A stretch of 18,331 nt of DNA from RGIG8050 sp045588915 (GCA_045588915.1 JAZNFA010000010.1:1-18331), one strand, 5' to 3'; counted from the first letter of the stretch, positions 10,823-17,878 are shown. Notes: generated by a model from the sequence alone, not told the origin. Numbers and translations are program-made.

Positions 10823-11403
10823 TTTTGCAATTTACTTAATAGATTTTGTAACGCGCGTCCTCGATGAGAGACCGCGTTTTTTTCTTCAGCCGTCGCCATT
10901 GAGAATGGTTTACCTAAATCATCACTAATAAATAAGCAGTCGTAACCAAAACCATTTGCACCACCCTGTTCTTCTGTGGCGATAATTCCATCTGTGTGAC
11001 CTTCAACTGTATATTCTCTTCCATCAGGAAAAACCAAAGCGATTGCGCAAGTAAAATGTGCAGCACGATTTGATTTTCCTTGCAAATTTTTCAACAGCAA
11101 TTGACGGTTCTCAACCATCCCTTTCCCCGAATAACGCGCTGAATAAATGCCAGGTTCTCCGTTTAGTGCATCAACACATAAACCACTGTCGTCACCTAAT
11201 ACAGGCAATCCTATCGCCTGAGAAGCAGCCCTAGCTTTCAATAATGCATTTTCCATAAAGGTCGTCCCTGTTTCTTCAACATCGTCAAAATATCCAACAT
11301 CAGTTGCACTCACGACCTCATAATCAGACAATATTTCACGAATTTCTCTTAACTTACCAGCATTGGTTGTGGCGGCGACAATCTTTAATTTATTTTTTAT
11401 CAT
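10819..11403 (-). CDS. rdgB: XTP/dITP diphosphatase (RdgB/HAM1 family)
   Basis: 194 residues, the normal length for the family. It hydrolyses non-canonical purine triphosphates (dITP, XTP, ITP) to monophosphates and pyrophosphate in the cytoplasm, keeping deaminated purines out of DNA and RNA. Visible signatures are the N-terminal ATTNAGKLREI loop, the DDSGLCVDALNGEPGIYSARYSG block (about 71-93) with the catalytic Asp pair, the GFGYDCLF segment and the C-terminal KNAVSHRGRAL that binds the base. The ATG at 11403 is set by the promoter, whose -10 box ends six bases upstream; no Shine-Dalgarno site is present. Its stop (TAA at 10821-10819) overlaps the gtrB stop tail to tail. Confidence 0.95.
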   Translation of the reverse strand: MIKNKLKIVAATTNAGKLREIREILSDYEVVSATDVGYFDDVEETGTTFMENALLKARAASQAIGLPVLGDDSGLCVDALNGEPGIYSARYSGKGMVENRQLLLKNLQGKSNRAAHFTCAIALVFPDGREYTVEGHTDGIIATEEQGGANGFGYDCLFISDDLGKPFSMATAEEKNAVSHRGRALQNLLSKLQN

Positions 11404-11409
11404 AAAACG

Positions 11410-11439
11410 ATCTTAGCACCGTCTCAATTATTTTGACAA
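11410..11439 (-). promoter_or_regulatory. rdgB promoter, predicted leaderless
   Basis: On the minus strand TTGTCA (11439-11434), an 18-nt spacer and TAAGAT (11415-11410), preceded by a TG extended -10 element (TGC). Six bases (CGTTTT) then lead to the ATG at 11403. Confidence 0.65.
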
Positions 11440-11458
11440 TCGAAAAAACACCTCAACT

Positions 11459-12037
11459 TCATCTTTCAATTTTATGTACGCTATTTTTGTTATTTAGATA
11501 ATAATTATAATTACGTTCGTCAAGCGTAAGACAATCCAAATTATTAGACATAATATCTTCGTAGTCTTTAATAAAATTTCTTTTAATTGAACGCATTACA
11601 CCACTATGAGTAACAACAAGAATTTTGGTTTTGTTATCATATTTTTCAAACAACTCACAAACAAAACTTATAACTCTATTATCGACTTCTTGTGTTGTTT
11701 CTGCCCTTGGTGGAGTATATAATCCATTACGATAGGCACGCAGCAAATCTTCCGGAAAGTCACTTTTTTGTTTACCTTCCCAATCACCAATGGAAATTTC
11801 AATTATACGCTTATCAATTAATATGCTATTCACTTCTTGAACGACTAATTTCAAAGTATCTATACTTCTTTTTAGCGGTGAACAATAATACACATCAAAA
11901 TCATCTTTCTTGAAAGAAAAACTTTTTAACGTATCTTGTATACCTTTGGTGGACAATTCACAATCAATTCTCCCAGCAAAAATCTTGCGAGCATTATAAA
12001 CTGTTTCGGCATGTCTCATAAACATTACGATCGGCAT
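11459..12037 (-). CDS. Histidine phosphatase superfamily protein (phosphoglycerate mutase-like)
   Basis: 192 residues. The catalytic RHAE motif near the N-terminus (MFMRHAETVYN) holds the phosphorylated histidine. The other expected pieces follow in order: YYCSPLKRSIDT with the phosphate-binding Arg, EISIGDWEG with the acid residue, and VVTHSGVMRS with the second histidine. The family covers phosphoglycerate mutases and many small-molecule phosphatases, and the substrate cannot be assigned. I start it at MPIVMF (12037), where AAGGAG lies five bases upstream; an ATG at 12067 would add ten residues ahead of the core with no ribosome site. It stops at TGA. It lies 97 nt downstream of the 88-residue orphan and is probably on its transcript, since it has a Shine-Dalgarno site but no clear promoter. 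Confidence 0.85.
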   Translation of the reverse strand: MPIVMFMRHAETVYNARKIFAGRIDCELSTKGIQDTLKSFSFKKDDFDVYYCSPLKRSIDTLKLVVQEVNSILIDKRIIEISIGDWEGKQKSDFPEDLLRAYRNGLYTPPRAETTQEVDNRVISFVCELFEKYDNKTKILVVTHSGVMRSIKRNFIKDYEDIMSNNLDCLTLDERNYNYYLNNKNSVHKIER

Positions 12038-12134
12038 TTCTCTCCTTCTGATAATCAAAATCCCCATACTTTGTTCTGGCGAACTGCTGACTTAATCGCC
12101 CATAAACAGTCCCAGACAAATCGTTAAAATATCC

Positions 12135-12401
12135 TTAATATGATTGTTTAATTCTTGAATCGTCATTCTTTTCTGGTATGAAAGGGACATCGGTATTCCA
12201 CATATAACACGCACCAGTATAAAAACCACCCATCATTCTTGTTCCATTCTGAGCAATTCCCAGATCCGGCATGGCATAAATCTTAGCATCTTTCTTGCAA
12301 CCAGATAACTTAGAAGCAACCCTGCCCAGCAGTTCTTCAGTCTTTTCAAGATGTTCCAACACACTTTTTTGCGTTTGATCTTTAATCGTCAAGTCTATCA
12401 T
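12135..12401 (-). CDS. Hypothetical small protein, 88 residues
   Basis: I do not recognise a family. The N-terminal half is polar and probably helical (LEHLEKTEELLGRVASKL, about 15-32). The C-terminal half is richer in Gly, Met and aromatic residues (GGFYTGACYMWNTDVPFIP). There are two cysteines and no membrane segment or signal peptide. The case for a real gene rests on a plausible promoter just upstream (12415-12443) and on the downstream phosphatase, which has a ribosome site but no visible promoter. No Shine-Dalgarno site precedes the ATG; the predicted 5' leader is only about six bases. Confidence 0.5.
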   Translation of the reverse strand: MIDLTIKDQTQKSVLEHLEKTEELLGRVASKLSGCKKDAKIYAMPDLGIAQNGTRMMGGFYTGACYMWNTDVPFIPEKNDDSRIKQSY

Positions 12402-12414
12402 AAGTTATGATCTC

Positions 12415-12443
12415 ATCATATAGTCTAGTAGAGAAAAAAACAA
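12415..12443 (-). promoter_or_regulatory. Putative promoter of the orphan-phosphatase pair
   Basis: On the minus strand TTGTTT (12443-12438), a 17-nt spacer and TATGAT (12420-12415), 13 nt before the ATG at 12401. The expected start leaves a leader of about six bases. The -10 match is good, the -35 only moderate. Confidence 0.5.
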
Positions 12444-12469
12444 GCACTTTTCAAAAAAGCAACAAACAA

Positions 12470-12496
12470 AAAAAGACGACCGAAGTCGCCTTTTTA
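12470..12496 (-). terminator. Intrinsic terminator with UUCG tetraloop
   Basis: On the minus strand GGCGAC (12490-12485), TTCG, GTCGTC (12480-12475) form a six-pair stem closed by a C(UUCG)G loop, followed by seven T. It lies about 28 nt beyond the CCA end of tRNA-Lys(UUU) and should end that transcript. A T run on the plus strand also follows the stem, so it may work in both directions. Confidence 0.85.
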
Positions 12497-12517
12497 CCAG
12501 TTTGGATTTGTTTCAAC

Positions 12518-12593
12518 TGGTGATCCGCCCGAGGCTCGAACTCGGGACAACATCATTAAAAGTGATGTGCTCTACCAACTGAGCTAGCGGACC
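12518..12593 (-). tRNA. tRNA-Lys (anticodon UUU)
   Basis: 76 nt on the minus strand including an encoded CCA. The acceptor stem GGTCCGC pairs with GCGGATC with one G-U pair. The D arm reads AGCTCAGTTGGTAGAGC. The anticodon stem CATCA/TGATG encloses the loop CTTTTAA, giving anticodon TTT. The T arm is CCGAG-TTCGAGC-CTCGG. It has its own promoter and terminator. Confidence 0.97.
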
Positions 12594-12606
12594 AAACTAT
12601 CTATAG

Positions 12607-12634
12607 TTTATCACAAAAGTTTTAGTACTGTCAA
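12607..12634 (-). promoter_or_regulatory. tRNA-Lys(UUU) promoter
   Basis: Minus strand TTGACA (12634-12629), a 16-nt spacer with TG one base before the -10 box, and GATAAA (12612-12607). The start would fall around 12600, leaving a leader of about seven bases before the tRNA. Confidence 0.7.
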
Positions 12635-12653
12635 CTTAAACATTGCAAAAAAT

Positions 12654-13178
12654 TTAAGCCATTGTAGATAAAGGATTCAACAATGTTGCAATTCGGCGAC
12701 GTAAATCATCTATGTCGCAGTTGTCAGTGTATTGATAATCTAAAACCGGAATCCCACTATTACGCAAAATTTCTTTTGAAACATTTTTAATTTTATTCAC
12801 ACGGTCTAAGTTAACAACTGACATATCAAATAAATCGATTACCAATATCGGCATCATCGTTGGCGTAAATACAACAAAGTCAGCATATTGTCCTACCATA
12901 CGTAAACCTGGACGTTTGGAAGCTTCAAACAATTTTTCAATCGGGACATTTACATAAATAATATACTTCTCAGGTAGTGCCAACTTTAATGCTTTGTAAA
13001 AAGTTTCTAAAATAGATTCAAAATATGGAACAACTGGCGCACTCTTTGGCAATACGGTCGGTTTTGCTACTTCACATACTTTTTTCTTTTCACGACGTGA
13101 ATGCAAAAACCAAATATAAATGCCAGCCACCAAAGTGATGACTAGCATTGGGAAAACATAATTAACAATAAATTCCAT
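12654..13178 (-). CDS. DUF2726-like protein with N-terminal membrane anchor
   Basis: 174 residues. One membrane helix (about 4-25) is followed by a basic stop-transfer stretch (SRREKKK) and a soluble domain. The domain shows the DUF2726 pattern: an opening helix (FESILETFYKALKLALPEKYIIYVNVPIEKLF), a strand pair around ADFVVFTPTMMPILVIDLFD, and a final DRVNKIKN...LRNSGIPVLDYQY segment. This fold is thought to relate to PD-(D/E)XK nucleases, but whether this copy keeps a catalytic set is not clear; it may be a degenerate, non-enzymatic version. The ATG is only six bases after the L19 stop and has no Shine-Dalgarno site, so translation is probably coupled to L19. Confidence 0.7.
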   Translation of the reverse strand: MEFIVNYVFPMLVITLVAGIYIWFLHSRREKKKVCEVAKPTVLPKSAPVVPYFESILETFYKALKLALPEKYIIYVNVPIEKLFEASKRPGLRMVGQYADFVVFTPTMMPILVIDLFDMSVVNLDRVNKIKNVSKEILRNSGIPVLDYQYTDNCDIDDLRRRIATLLNPLSTMA

Positions 13179-13184
13179 CTTTAA

Positions 13185-13706
13185 TTATTTTGATTCTGTT
13201 TCAGCTACAGCTTCTTTTTTAGCAACAGTTTTAGCAGCTGTTGTTTTTGATGCAGTCTTACTTGCCGTTGCTTTTTTCTTTGTTGTAGCCTTAGCTTTGT
13301 TTGCAGCAATCAATGCAACTTTTTCATCTTCAGTACGGACTTGTTTTTTCTTATCGTTAATTTTAACTTTTTCTTTAACCTTAACACCAGCCTTACCACT
13401 CAAGTCACGGATGTAGTATAATTTTGCACGACGTACTTTACCTTCACGTACAACTTCAATTTTATCAATACGTGGAGAATAAACAGGGAATGTACGTTCA
13501 ACACCAACACCAAAACTAATTTTACGAACAGTAAATGTTTCACGAACACCACCATTCTTACGTGAGATTACTAAACCTTCAAAAACCTGAATACGTTCTT
13601 TGTTTCCTTCAACAATTTTGAAATACACTTTAACCGTGTCACCAACCTTAAATGGAGTGATTTCCTTGGTTTGATTTTCCTTCTCAATAAGTTCTACTAA
13701 GTTCAT
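13185..13706 (-). CDS. rplS: 50S ribosomal protein L19 with long basic C-terminal tail
   Basis: 173 residues. Residues 1 to about 110 are canonical L19 (FKVGDTVKVYFKIVEGNKERIQVFEGLVISRKNGGVRETFTVRKI, then GVGVERTFPVYSP and GKVRRAKLYYIRDLSGK). L19 sits at the interface of the 50S and 30S subunits. The usual length is about 115 residues; here about 60 more residues rich in Lys, Ala and Thr follow, probably disordered and ending acidic (EAVAETESK). The start is fixed by the promoter: TATAAT ends seven bases before the ATG, so the mRNA is predicted leaderless. The trmD-rimM neighbours common elsewhere are absent; the next gene is DUF2726-like. Confidence 0.95.
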   Translation of the reverse strand: MNLVELIEKENQTKEITPFKVGDTVKVYFKIVEGNKERIQVFEGLVISRKNGGVRETFTVRKISFGVGVERTFPVYSPRIDKIEVVREGKVRRAKLYYIRDLSGKAGVKVKEKVKINDKKKQVRTEDEKVALIAANKAKATTKKKATASKTASKTTAAKTVAKKEAVAETESK

Positions 13707-13713
13707 AACTTAT

Positions 13714-13742
13714 ATTATAAACACCTTTTAAGATTTTTGCAA
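13714..13742 (-). promoter_or_regulatory. rplS promoter, predicted leaderless
   Basis: Minus strand TTGCAA (13742-13737), a 17-nt spacer and a perfect TATAAT (13719-13714). Seven bases (ATAAGTT) separate it from the ATG at 13706, and there is no Shine-Dalgarno site. Confidence 0.85.
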
Positions 13743-13777
13743 GAGTTTTATTTCAATGTATTACATCGTATCACATC

Positions 13778-14392
13778 TTAAAATTTTGTCACAAACCGAC
13801 AGAGTGCACCACGATAAATAACTTCACCCTTCCCTGACTGCCCCAATTGTAACAATTCCATCGGGCGTACTACCTTGCCAAACTCACCAGGTTTAATTAT
13901 GCCAAAACGTTCCAATAAATAATTGATAAATTCAGAACAATAAAAACGTTTTGATTTCTGAGAATGAACACGCACACGCCATTTTGACAGGAACAGCCCC
14001 CAATAGTTATATTTATATTTCTTACGTTCAGCATACATCGCCTCAACATAACTAACGATTTCGTGATATTTATCTTTATCTACTTCTACACGCATTACCA
14101 AAGTATCTGCACTGCGAAAACGGCGCATTACACCATATTCCATCGATTCTTTTACAAAACCACCAATCAAAGGATTGTATGCCCACAGGCGCCCAAAAGA
14201 ATACATGGTATGTAAATTATCATCAAAAGATATTGATGCGTGCGTAAACCAATCACCAGTTACTTTACTAATAATCTTTGACAAAAAAGTACCAGTACGA
14301 CACAAGACAACATAAAAATATTTCATCATTCTATTCTTAGTCAAAAAAAAGCAATAAAATAACAAAGCCTTTAATTGACGAAAAATAAACAA
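13778..14392 (-). CDS. Permuted papain-fold (YiiX/NlpC-P60-like) cysteine hydrolase
   Basis: 204 residues from a TTG at 14392, or 183 from the ATG at 14329. The order of catalytic residues is that of circularly permuted NlpC/P60 enzymes: His first (GDWFTHASIS, residue 30 counted from 14329) and Cys later (FYCSEFINYLL, residue 131). YiiX-like members cleave amide or ester bonds in peptides, lipids or wall components; the substrate here is unknown. The start is uncertain. The TTG lies six bases after a good -10 box (TAGAAT, 14404-14399) but would prepend a basic-hydrophobic segment. The ATG at 14329 gives the normal family start (MKYFYVVLCRTGTFLSKII) and has only a weak promoter match (TTGTTA, 17 nt, GACTAA). 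No Shine-Dalgarno site precedes either start. Confidence 0.75.
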   Translation of the reverse strand: MFIFRQLKALLFYCFFLTKNRMMKYFYVVLCRTGTFLSKIISKVTGDWFTHASISFDDNLHTMYSFGRLWAYNPLIGGFVKESMEYGVMRRFRSADTLVMRVEVDKDKYHEIVSYVEAMYAERKKYKYNYWGLFLSKWRVRVHSQKSKRFYCSEFINYLLERFGIIKPGEFGKVVRPMELLQLGQSGKGEVIYRGALCRFVTKF

Positions 14393-14403
14393 TATGTTAT
14401 TCT
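14375..14403 (+). promoter_or_regulatory. tRNA-Lys(CUU) promoter with symmetric -10 box
   Basis: TTGACG (14375-14380), a 17-nt spacer ending in a TG extended element, and TATTCT (14398-14403), with the tRNA starting at 14414. The complement of the same bases reads TAGAAT (14404-14399), a good -10 box for the opposite strand, so this may be a bidirectional promoter shared with the YiiX-like gene. Confidence 0.7.
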
Positions 14404-14413
14404 AAAGAAGTGA

Positions 14414-14489
14414 GGGCCGCTAGCTCAGTTGGTAGAGCAAAAGACTCTTAATCTTTCGGTCCAGGGTTCGAGCCCCTGGCGGCTCACCA
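14414..14489 (+). tRNA. tRNA-Lys (anticodon CUU)
   Basis: 76 nt including an encoded CCA (14487-14489). The acceptor stem GGGCCGC pairs with GCGGCTC with one G-U pair. The anticodon stem AAAGA/TCTTT encloses CTCTTAA, giving anticodon CTT. The T arm is CCAGG-GTTCGAG-CCCCTGG. It is the second lysine isoacceptor in the window. No terminator follows directly; the nearest is at 14644. Confidence 0.97.
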
Positions 14490-14643
14490 ATCCAATTCAT
14501 ATTCGAACCATACACATAAAAAATTTTTGTATTGTAATTAAACTACAAACAAAAAGCCAGTTCTTCGGTGCACCCATTTGAAACTAGTGGAATAATTGAA
14601 AAAATTCTATGATAGTTACTAACTCTTAAAGCCTGCGGAAAAC
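14490..14643 (+). other. Unassigned stretch between tRNA-Lys and its terminator
   Basis: About 155 nt with no reading frame worth calling. It lies between tRNA-Lys(CUU) and a strong terminator, so it is probably transcribed as a trailer or a small RNA. Visible elements are an A/T-rich first part, a self-complementary GGTGCACC near 14568, a short stem CCATT/AGTGG just after it, and a further AGTT/AACT pairing near 14607-14617. It matches no RNA family I can recognise. Confidence 0.4.
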
Positions 14644-14680
14644 GAACTCGAATTTAATTCGGGTTCTTTTTATTTTATAT
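14644..14680 (+). terminator. Strong intrinsic terminator
   Basis: GAACTCGAAT (14644-14653) pairs with ATTCGGGTTC (14657-14666) over ten pairs (one G-U) around a TTA loop, followed by TTTTTATTTT. It would end the tRNA-Lys transcript and insulate the restriction-modification gene. Confidence 0.9.
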
Positions 14681-14682
14681 CT

Positions 14683-14711
14683 TTGAAAAAGTATCCATTG
14701 TGTGTCATAAT
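14683..14711 (+). promoter_or_regulatory. Promoter of the restriction-modification gene
   Basis: TTGAAA (14683-14688), a 17-nt spacer with a TG extended element, and CATAAT (14706-14711). The start near 14718 leaves a leader of about ten bases containing TAGGA (14718-14722), six bases before the ATG at 14729. Unlike the leaderless genes nearby, this one keeps a ribosome binding site directly behind its own promoter. Confidence 0.7.
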
Positions 14712-14728
14712 GTTTGGTAGGAAAAACT

Positions 14729-17700
14729 ATGGAACAAATTTTAACCGATGAAACGAAAATCAAAAAAGAATTGAAAAGATACTGCGACGAAGTCAATAAG
14801 TATTATAAAGCTGGGAACATTGAAAGTTCGTATAACAAACCAGTGATTGATTTAATTCAGTCGTTTGGTTGCACGGCTCACGATTTCTCTGGTGCTAGAA
14901 CTGGAAACACCGGTGAGAATGTGGACATTAAACTTTGGCACCTTGAAGAAGATATTAACAAAGTTCCGCCATTTGGGGCAATTGAAGTCAAGAAAGTCGG
15001 TGGCGAAGATGAACGAGCAAAGAAACAAATTTTGGTTGAAGCTGAAATTTTTGGCAATGTAATCTTAACCGATAACCAAGTTTGGAAATTCTATCATAAA
15101 GACAAAATGTATAACGGATTTGTCTTGTTAAAAAAGAATGCTAAAAACGAATTTGAAATTGACGAAACCAAAGTTGATTTATTTATTTCGACAATTAAAG
15201 ACTTTATCTTGAAGACGCCAACCAACATTAGAAGTTCAAATCAGTTGGCATACTATATGGCGGAATACGCCCGCACAATTAAAACTATCGTGTTTAATAT
15301 TCTGCAATCAGGTAGCGATAAAATTTCAATGTATAATGAACTCTATGCTTTGTTTGCTAAACTACAACAAGAGTTAATGCCAGATTTAACGATTGCGCAA
15401 TTCGCTGATATGTATGCCCAAACTATCGTGTATGGTTTGTTTATTGCTAGGTATAACGACAGAACATTGAATAATTTTACCCGTGGTGAAGCAATCGAAA
15501 ACTTATCCAAAGAAAGTCATTTATTAAAACAATTTTTCCAACACGTGGCAACTTCAAACAACTTGCACCCAACATTGAATGATTCACTCGATAAGTTATG
15601 TAATTTGTTTGCCTTGACCAATTTGCAACAATTACTTAATCAATATGAAAAGAAAGATGCGATTGTGCATTTCTACGAAGACTTTTTGAATTTTTATGAT
15701 TTGGCACAAAGAAAAAATTTCGGTGCTTATTATACCCCAGTTCAAGTTGTCGATTATATTATTTCAATGGTTGATGATGTCTTGGTTAAAGAATTTAATA
15801 TCGCTGGTGGTTTATCCAATAATGATACAATTTCAATCAATGTTAAAAGCAACCCTTATCAAAACAAAAAGAAAGAGTGGAAATACGAGAAAGTTATTGA
15901 TGTTCCTAAGGTTGCTATTTTGGACCCGTCTTGTGGAACGGGAACTTTTGGTGCCGAAATTATTAAATTTATTAAAGATAAATATTTTTCCAATGGTAAT
16001 GAAATCTTTTATAAAGAATGGTTACAACAAGAAAACGGTTTAATGTCCCGCTTGATTAGTTTTGAAATTATGATGACCAGTTATGTTATCGCTCACTTGA
16101 AAATTCGACGTGTTATTACTGAAACTTTGGGCGATGAAACATTAGATAAAGATTTGCCGTCAAATATTTTTTTAACTAATACACTAGCAGAACCAAAAAC
16201 ATTGTTAGAAGCGAACTCTCAATTAACTTTGTTTGACTTCTCTGGTGCAATTACTGACGAAGCCGAAAATGCAGACAAATGGAAAGCACGCCGACCAATT
16301 CAAGTTATTATTGGTAACCCACCATATTTGGCGGCTTCGAAAAACCAATACGATATTTCGGCTTACAAATTTGAAGTTGATGGAAAAACCAAATTAAACG
16401 AGAAAAACCCAAAATGGTTAAATGATGACTATGTAAAATTTATTCGTTTTGCCGAACAACACATTCAAAAAGACGGTAAAGGTGTTTTGGCTTTTATTAC
16501 TAATAACGGCTATTTAGATAACCCTACTTTCAGGGGAATGCGTGCCAGTTTATTAAGAACTTTTGATAAGATTTATATCTTAAATTTACACGGTAATTCA
16601 ATGAAAAAAGAAACAGCACCAGACGGGACAAAAGACGAAAATGTTTTTGATATTATGGTGGGTGTTTCCATTTTTGTTGGTATTAAAACTACTAATAAAG
16701 AAAATTGGGCAAATGTTTATTATGCTGATTTGTTTGGCACACGAGAAACTAAATTTAGTCAATTAGAGAAGAAACAATTTAATTACACTTTAATTTCCCC
16801 AGACAATCGAATGGCTAATTTTGTTCCACAGGAAAATCAAGAATTAAAAGACGAATATGACAAAGGAATCAGTCTTGTTGAATTGTTTAATACTTATTCT
16901 GCGGGTATCGTAACTGGGAGAGACGGAATTACTGTACGGGATACTAAACAAGATATAGAAAATGTTGTTAATGATTTTTCAAGCAAAACAGTTGATGAAT
17001 TAAAAAATAAATACCAACTTGGGCGAGATACTGATTGGACTTTACAGGGAGCAATTAAAGATTTGCAAGAATCCAATGGTAATTACCTTAAAATTGCTTA
17101 TCGAATTTTTGATGATAAGTGGACTTATTATACTGGCAAACAAAATGGATTTTATTGTAGACCGAGAGGCGAAGTTATGAAGAACTTTATCGATACAGAC
17201 AATGTTGCGTTATGCTTTACTAGAACTGACAAATCGCCAAGAGAGTATTCAATGATTTTTGTAACGAATAAAATTACAGAATCGTGTTTTCTTACCACGC
17301 AAACAGCAGGTATCGCAACAGTCGTTCCTTTGTTCGTTAAAGTAAATGACGAGTTAGGAAATATGACAAACCTTAATACCGAAAAATTAAAAGAGCTTAC
17401 TCAAAACTTAAATACTGAACCAACCACACAAGAAATTTTTGATTATTGCTATGGTGTTTTATTTGATACTAATTATCGTAAGCAATACAACAAATTTTTA
17501 AAGAGTGATTATCCAAGAGTGCCAGTAATTAAAGACCAAGAAACATTTAATAAATATTCCAATGCGGGTAAACGATTAAGAGAATTGCACTTAATGCAAA
17601 CTGCTACTATGAAAAATTTATCACTTGAAACTACTGATAAAAATTTGTCAATCGACCAAGTCAAATATCAAGACAATAAAATCTATATTAACAAAACCAC

Positions 17701-17878
17701 AGCCATTGTCGGTGTTGATAAAGATATTTGGGAATATTATTTGGGCGGTTATCAAATTATGGACAAATGGCTCAAATCGCACAAAGGCGAAATTTTAAGT
17801 ATGGAAAACTTTACCCAATTCAAAAAGATTGCTGGCATTGTCGAAGAAACAATCAAAATTCAAAAAGAAATTTGTTAA
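14729..17878 (+). CDS. Single-chain restriction-modification enzyme (nuclease + N6-adenine methylase, ISP-like C-terminus)
   Basis: 1049 residues. The N-terminal region fits a PD-(D/E)XK nuclease: D66 (NVDIKLW) and E86-V-K88 (GAIEVKK). A helical linker follows, then YYTPVQVVDYI and the methylase core: motif I LDPSCGTGTF (about 398-407), which binds S-adenosylmethionine, and motif IV NPPY (530-533), typical of N6-adenine methylases. The C-terminal part (from about 790) has YYTGKQNGFYCRPRGEVMKNF and TESCFLTTQ, resembling the specificity region of type ISP enzymes. Those enzymes also carry a helicase and are about 1500 residues long; here no helicase motifs are seen, so it is better described as type IIG-like. 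It would protect the host by methylating, and cut unmodified invading DNA. I chose the ATG at 14729 over the TTG at 14714 because of TAGGA six bases upstream. Target site unknown. Confidence 0.85.
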   Translation: MEQILTDETKIKKELKRYCDEVNKYYKAGNIESSYNKPVIDLIQSFGCTAHDFSGARTGNTGENVDIKLWHLEEDINKVPPFGAIEVKKVGGEDERAKKQILVEAEIFGNVILTDNQVWKFYHKDKMYNGFVLLKKNAKNEFEIDETKVDLFISTIKDFILKTPTNIRSSNQLAYYMAEYARTIKTIVFNILQSGSDKISMYNELYALFAKLQQELMPDLTIAQFADMYAQTIVYGLFIARYNDRTLNNFTRGEAIENLSKESHLLKQFFQHVATSNNLHPTLNDSLDKLCNLFALTNLQQLLNQYEKKDAIVHFYEDFLNFYDLAQRKNFGAYYTPVQVVDYIISMVDDVLVKEFNIAGGLSNNDTISINVKSNPYQNKKKEWKYEKVIDVPKVAILDPSCGTGTFGAEIIKFIKDKYFSNGNEIFYKEWLQQENGLMSRLISFEIMMTSYVIAHLKIRRVITETLGDETLDKDLPSNIFLTNTLAEPKTLLEANSQLTLFDFSGAITDEAENADKWKARRPIQVIIGNPPYLAASKNQYDISAYKFEVDGKTKLNEKNPKWLNDDYVKFIRFAEQHIQKDGKGVLAFITNNGYLDNPTFRGMRASLLRTFDKIYILNLHGNSMKKETAPDGTKDENVFDIMVGVSIFVGIKTTNKENWANVYYADLFGTRETKFSQLEKKQFNYTLISPDNRMANFVPQENQELKDEYDKGISLVELFNTYSAGIVTGRDGITVRDTKQDIENVVNDFSSKTVDELKNKYQLGRDTDWTLQGAIKDLQESNGNYLKIAYRIFDDKWTYYTGKQNGFYCRPRGEVMKNFIDTDNVALCFTRTDKSPREYSMIFVTNKITESCFLTTQTAGIATVVPLFVKVNDELGNMTNLNTEKLKELTQNLNTEPTTQEIFDYCYGVLFDTNYRKQYNKFLKSDYPRVPVIKDQETFNKYSNAGKRLRELHLMQTATMKNLSLETTDKNLSIDQVKYQDNKIYINKTTAIVGVDKDIWEYYLGGYQIMDKWLKSHKGEILSMENFTQFKKIAGIVEETIKIQKEIC

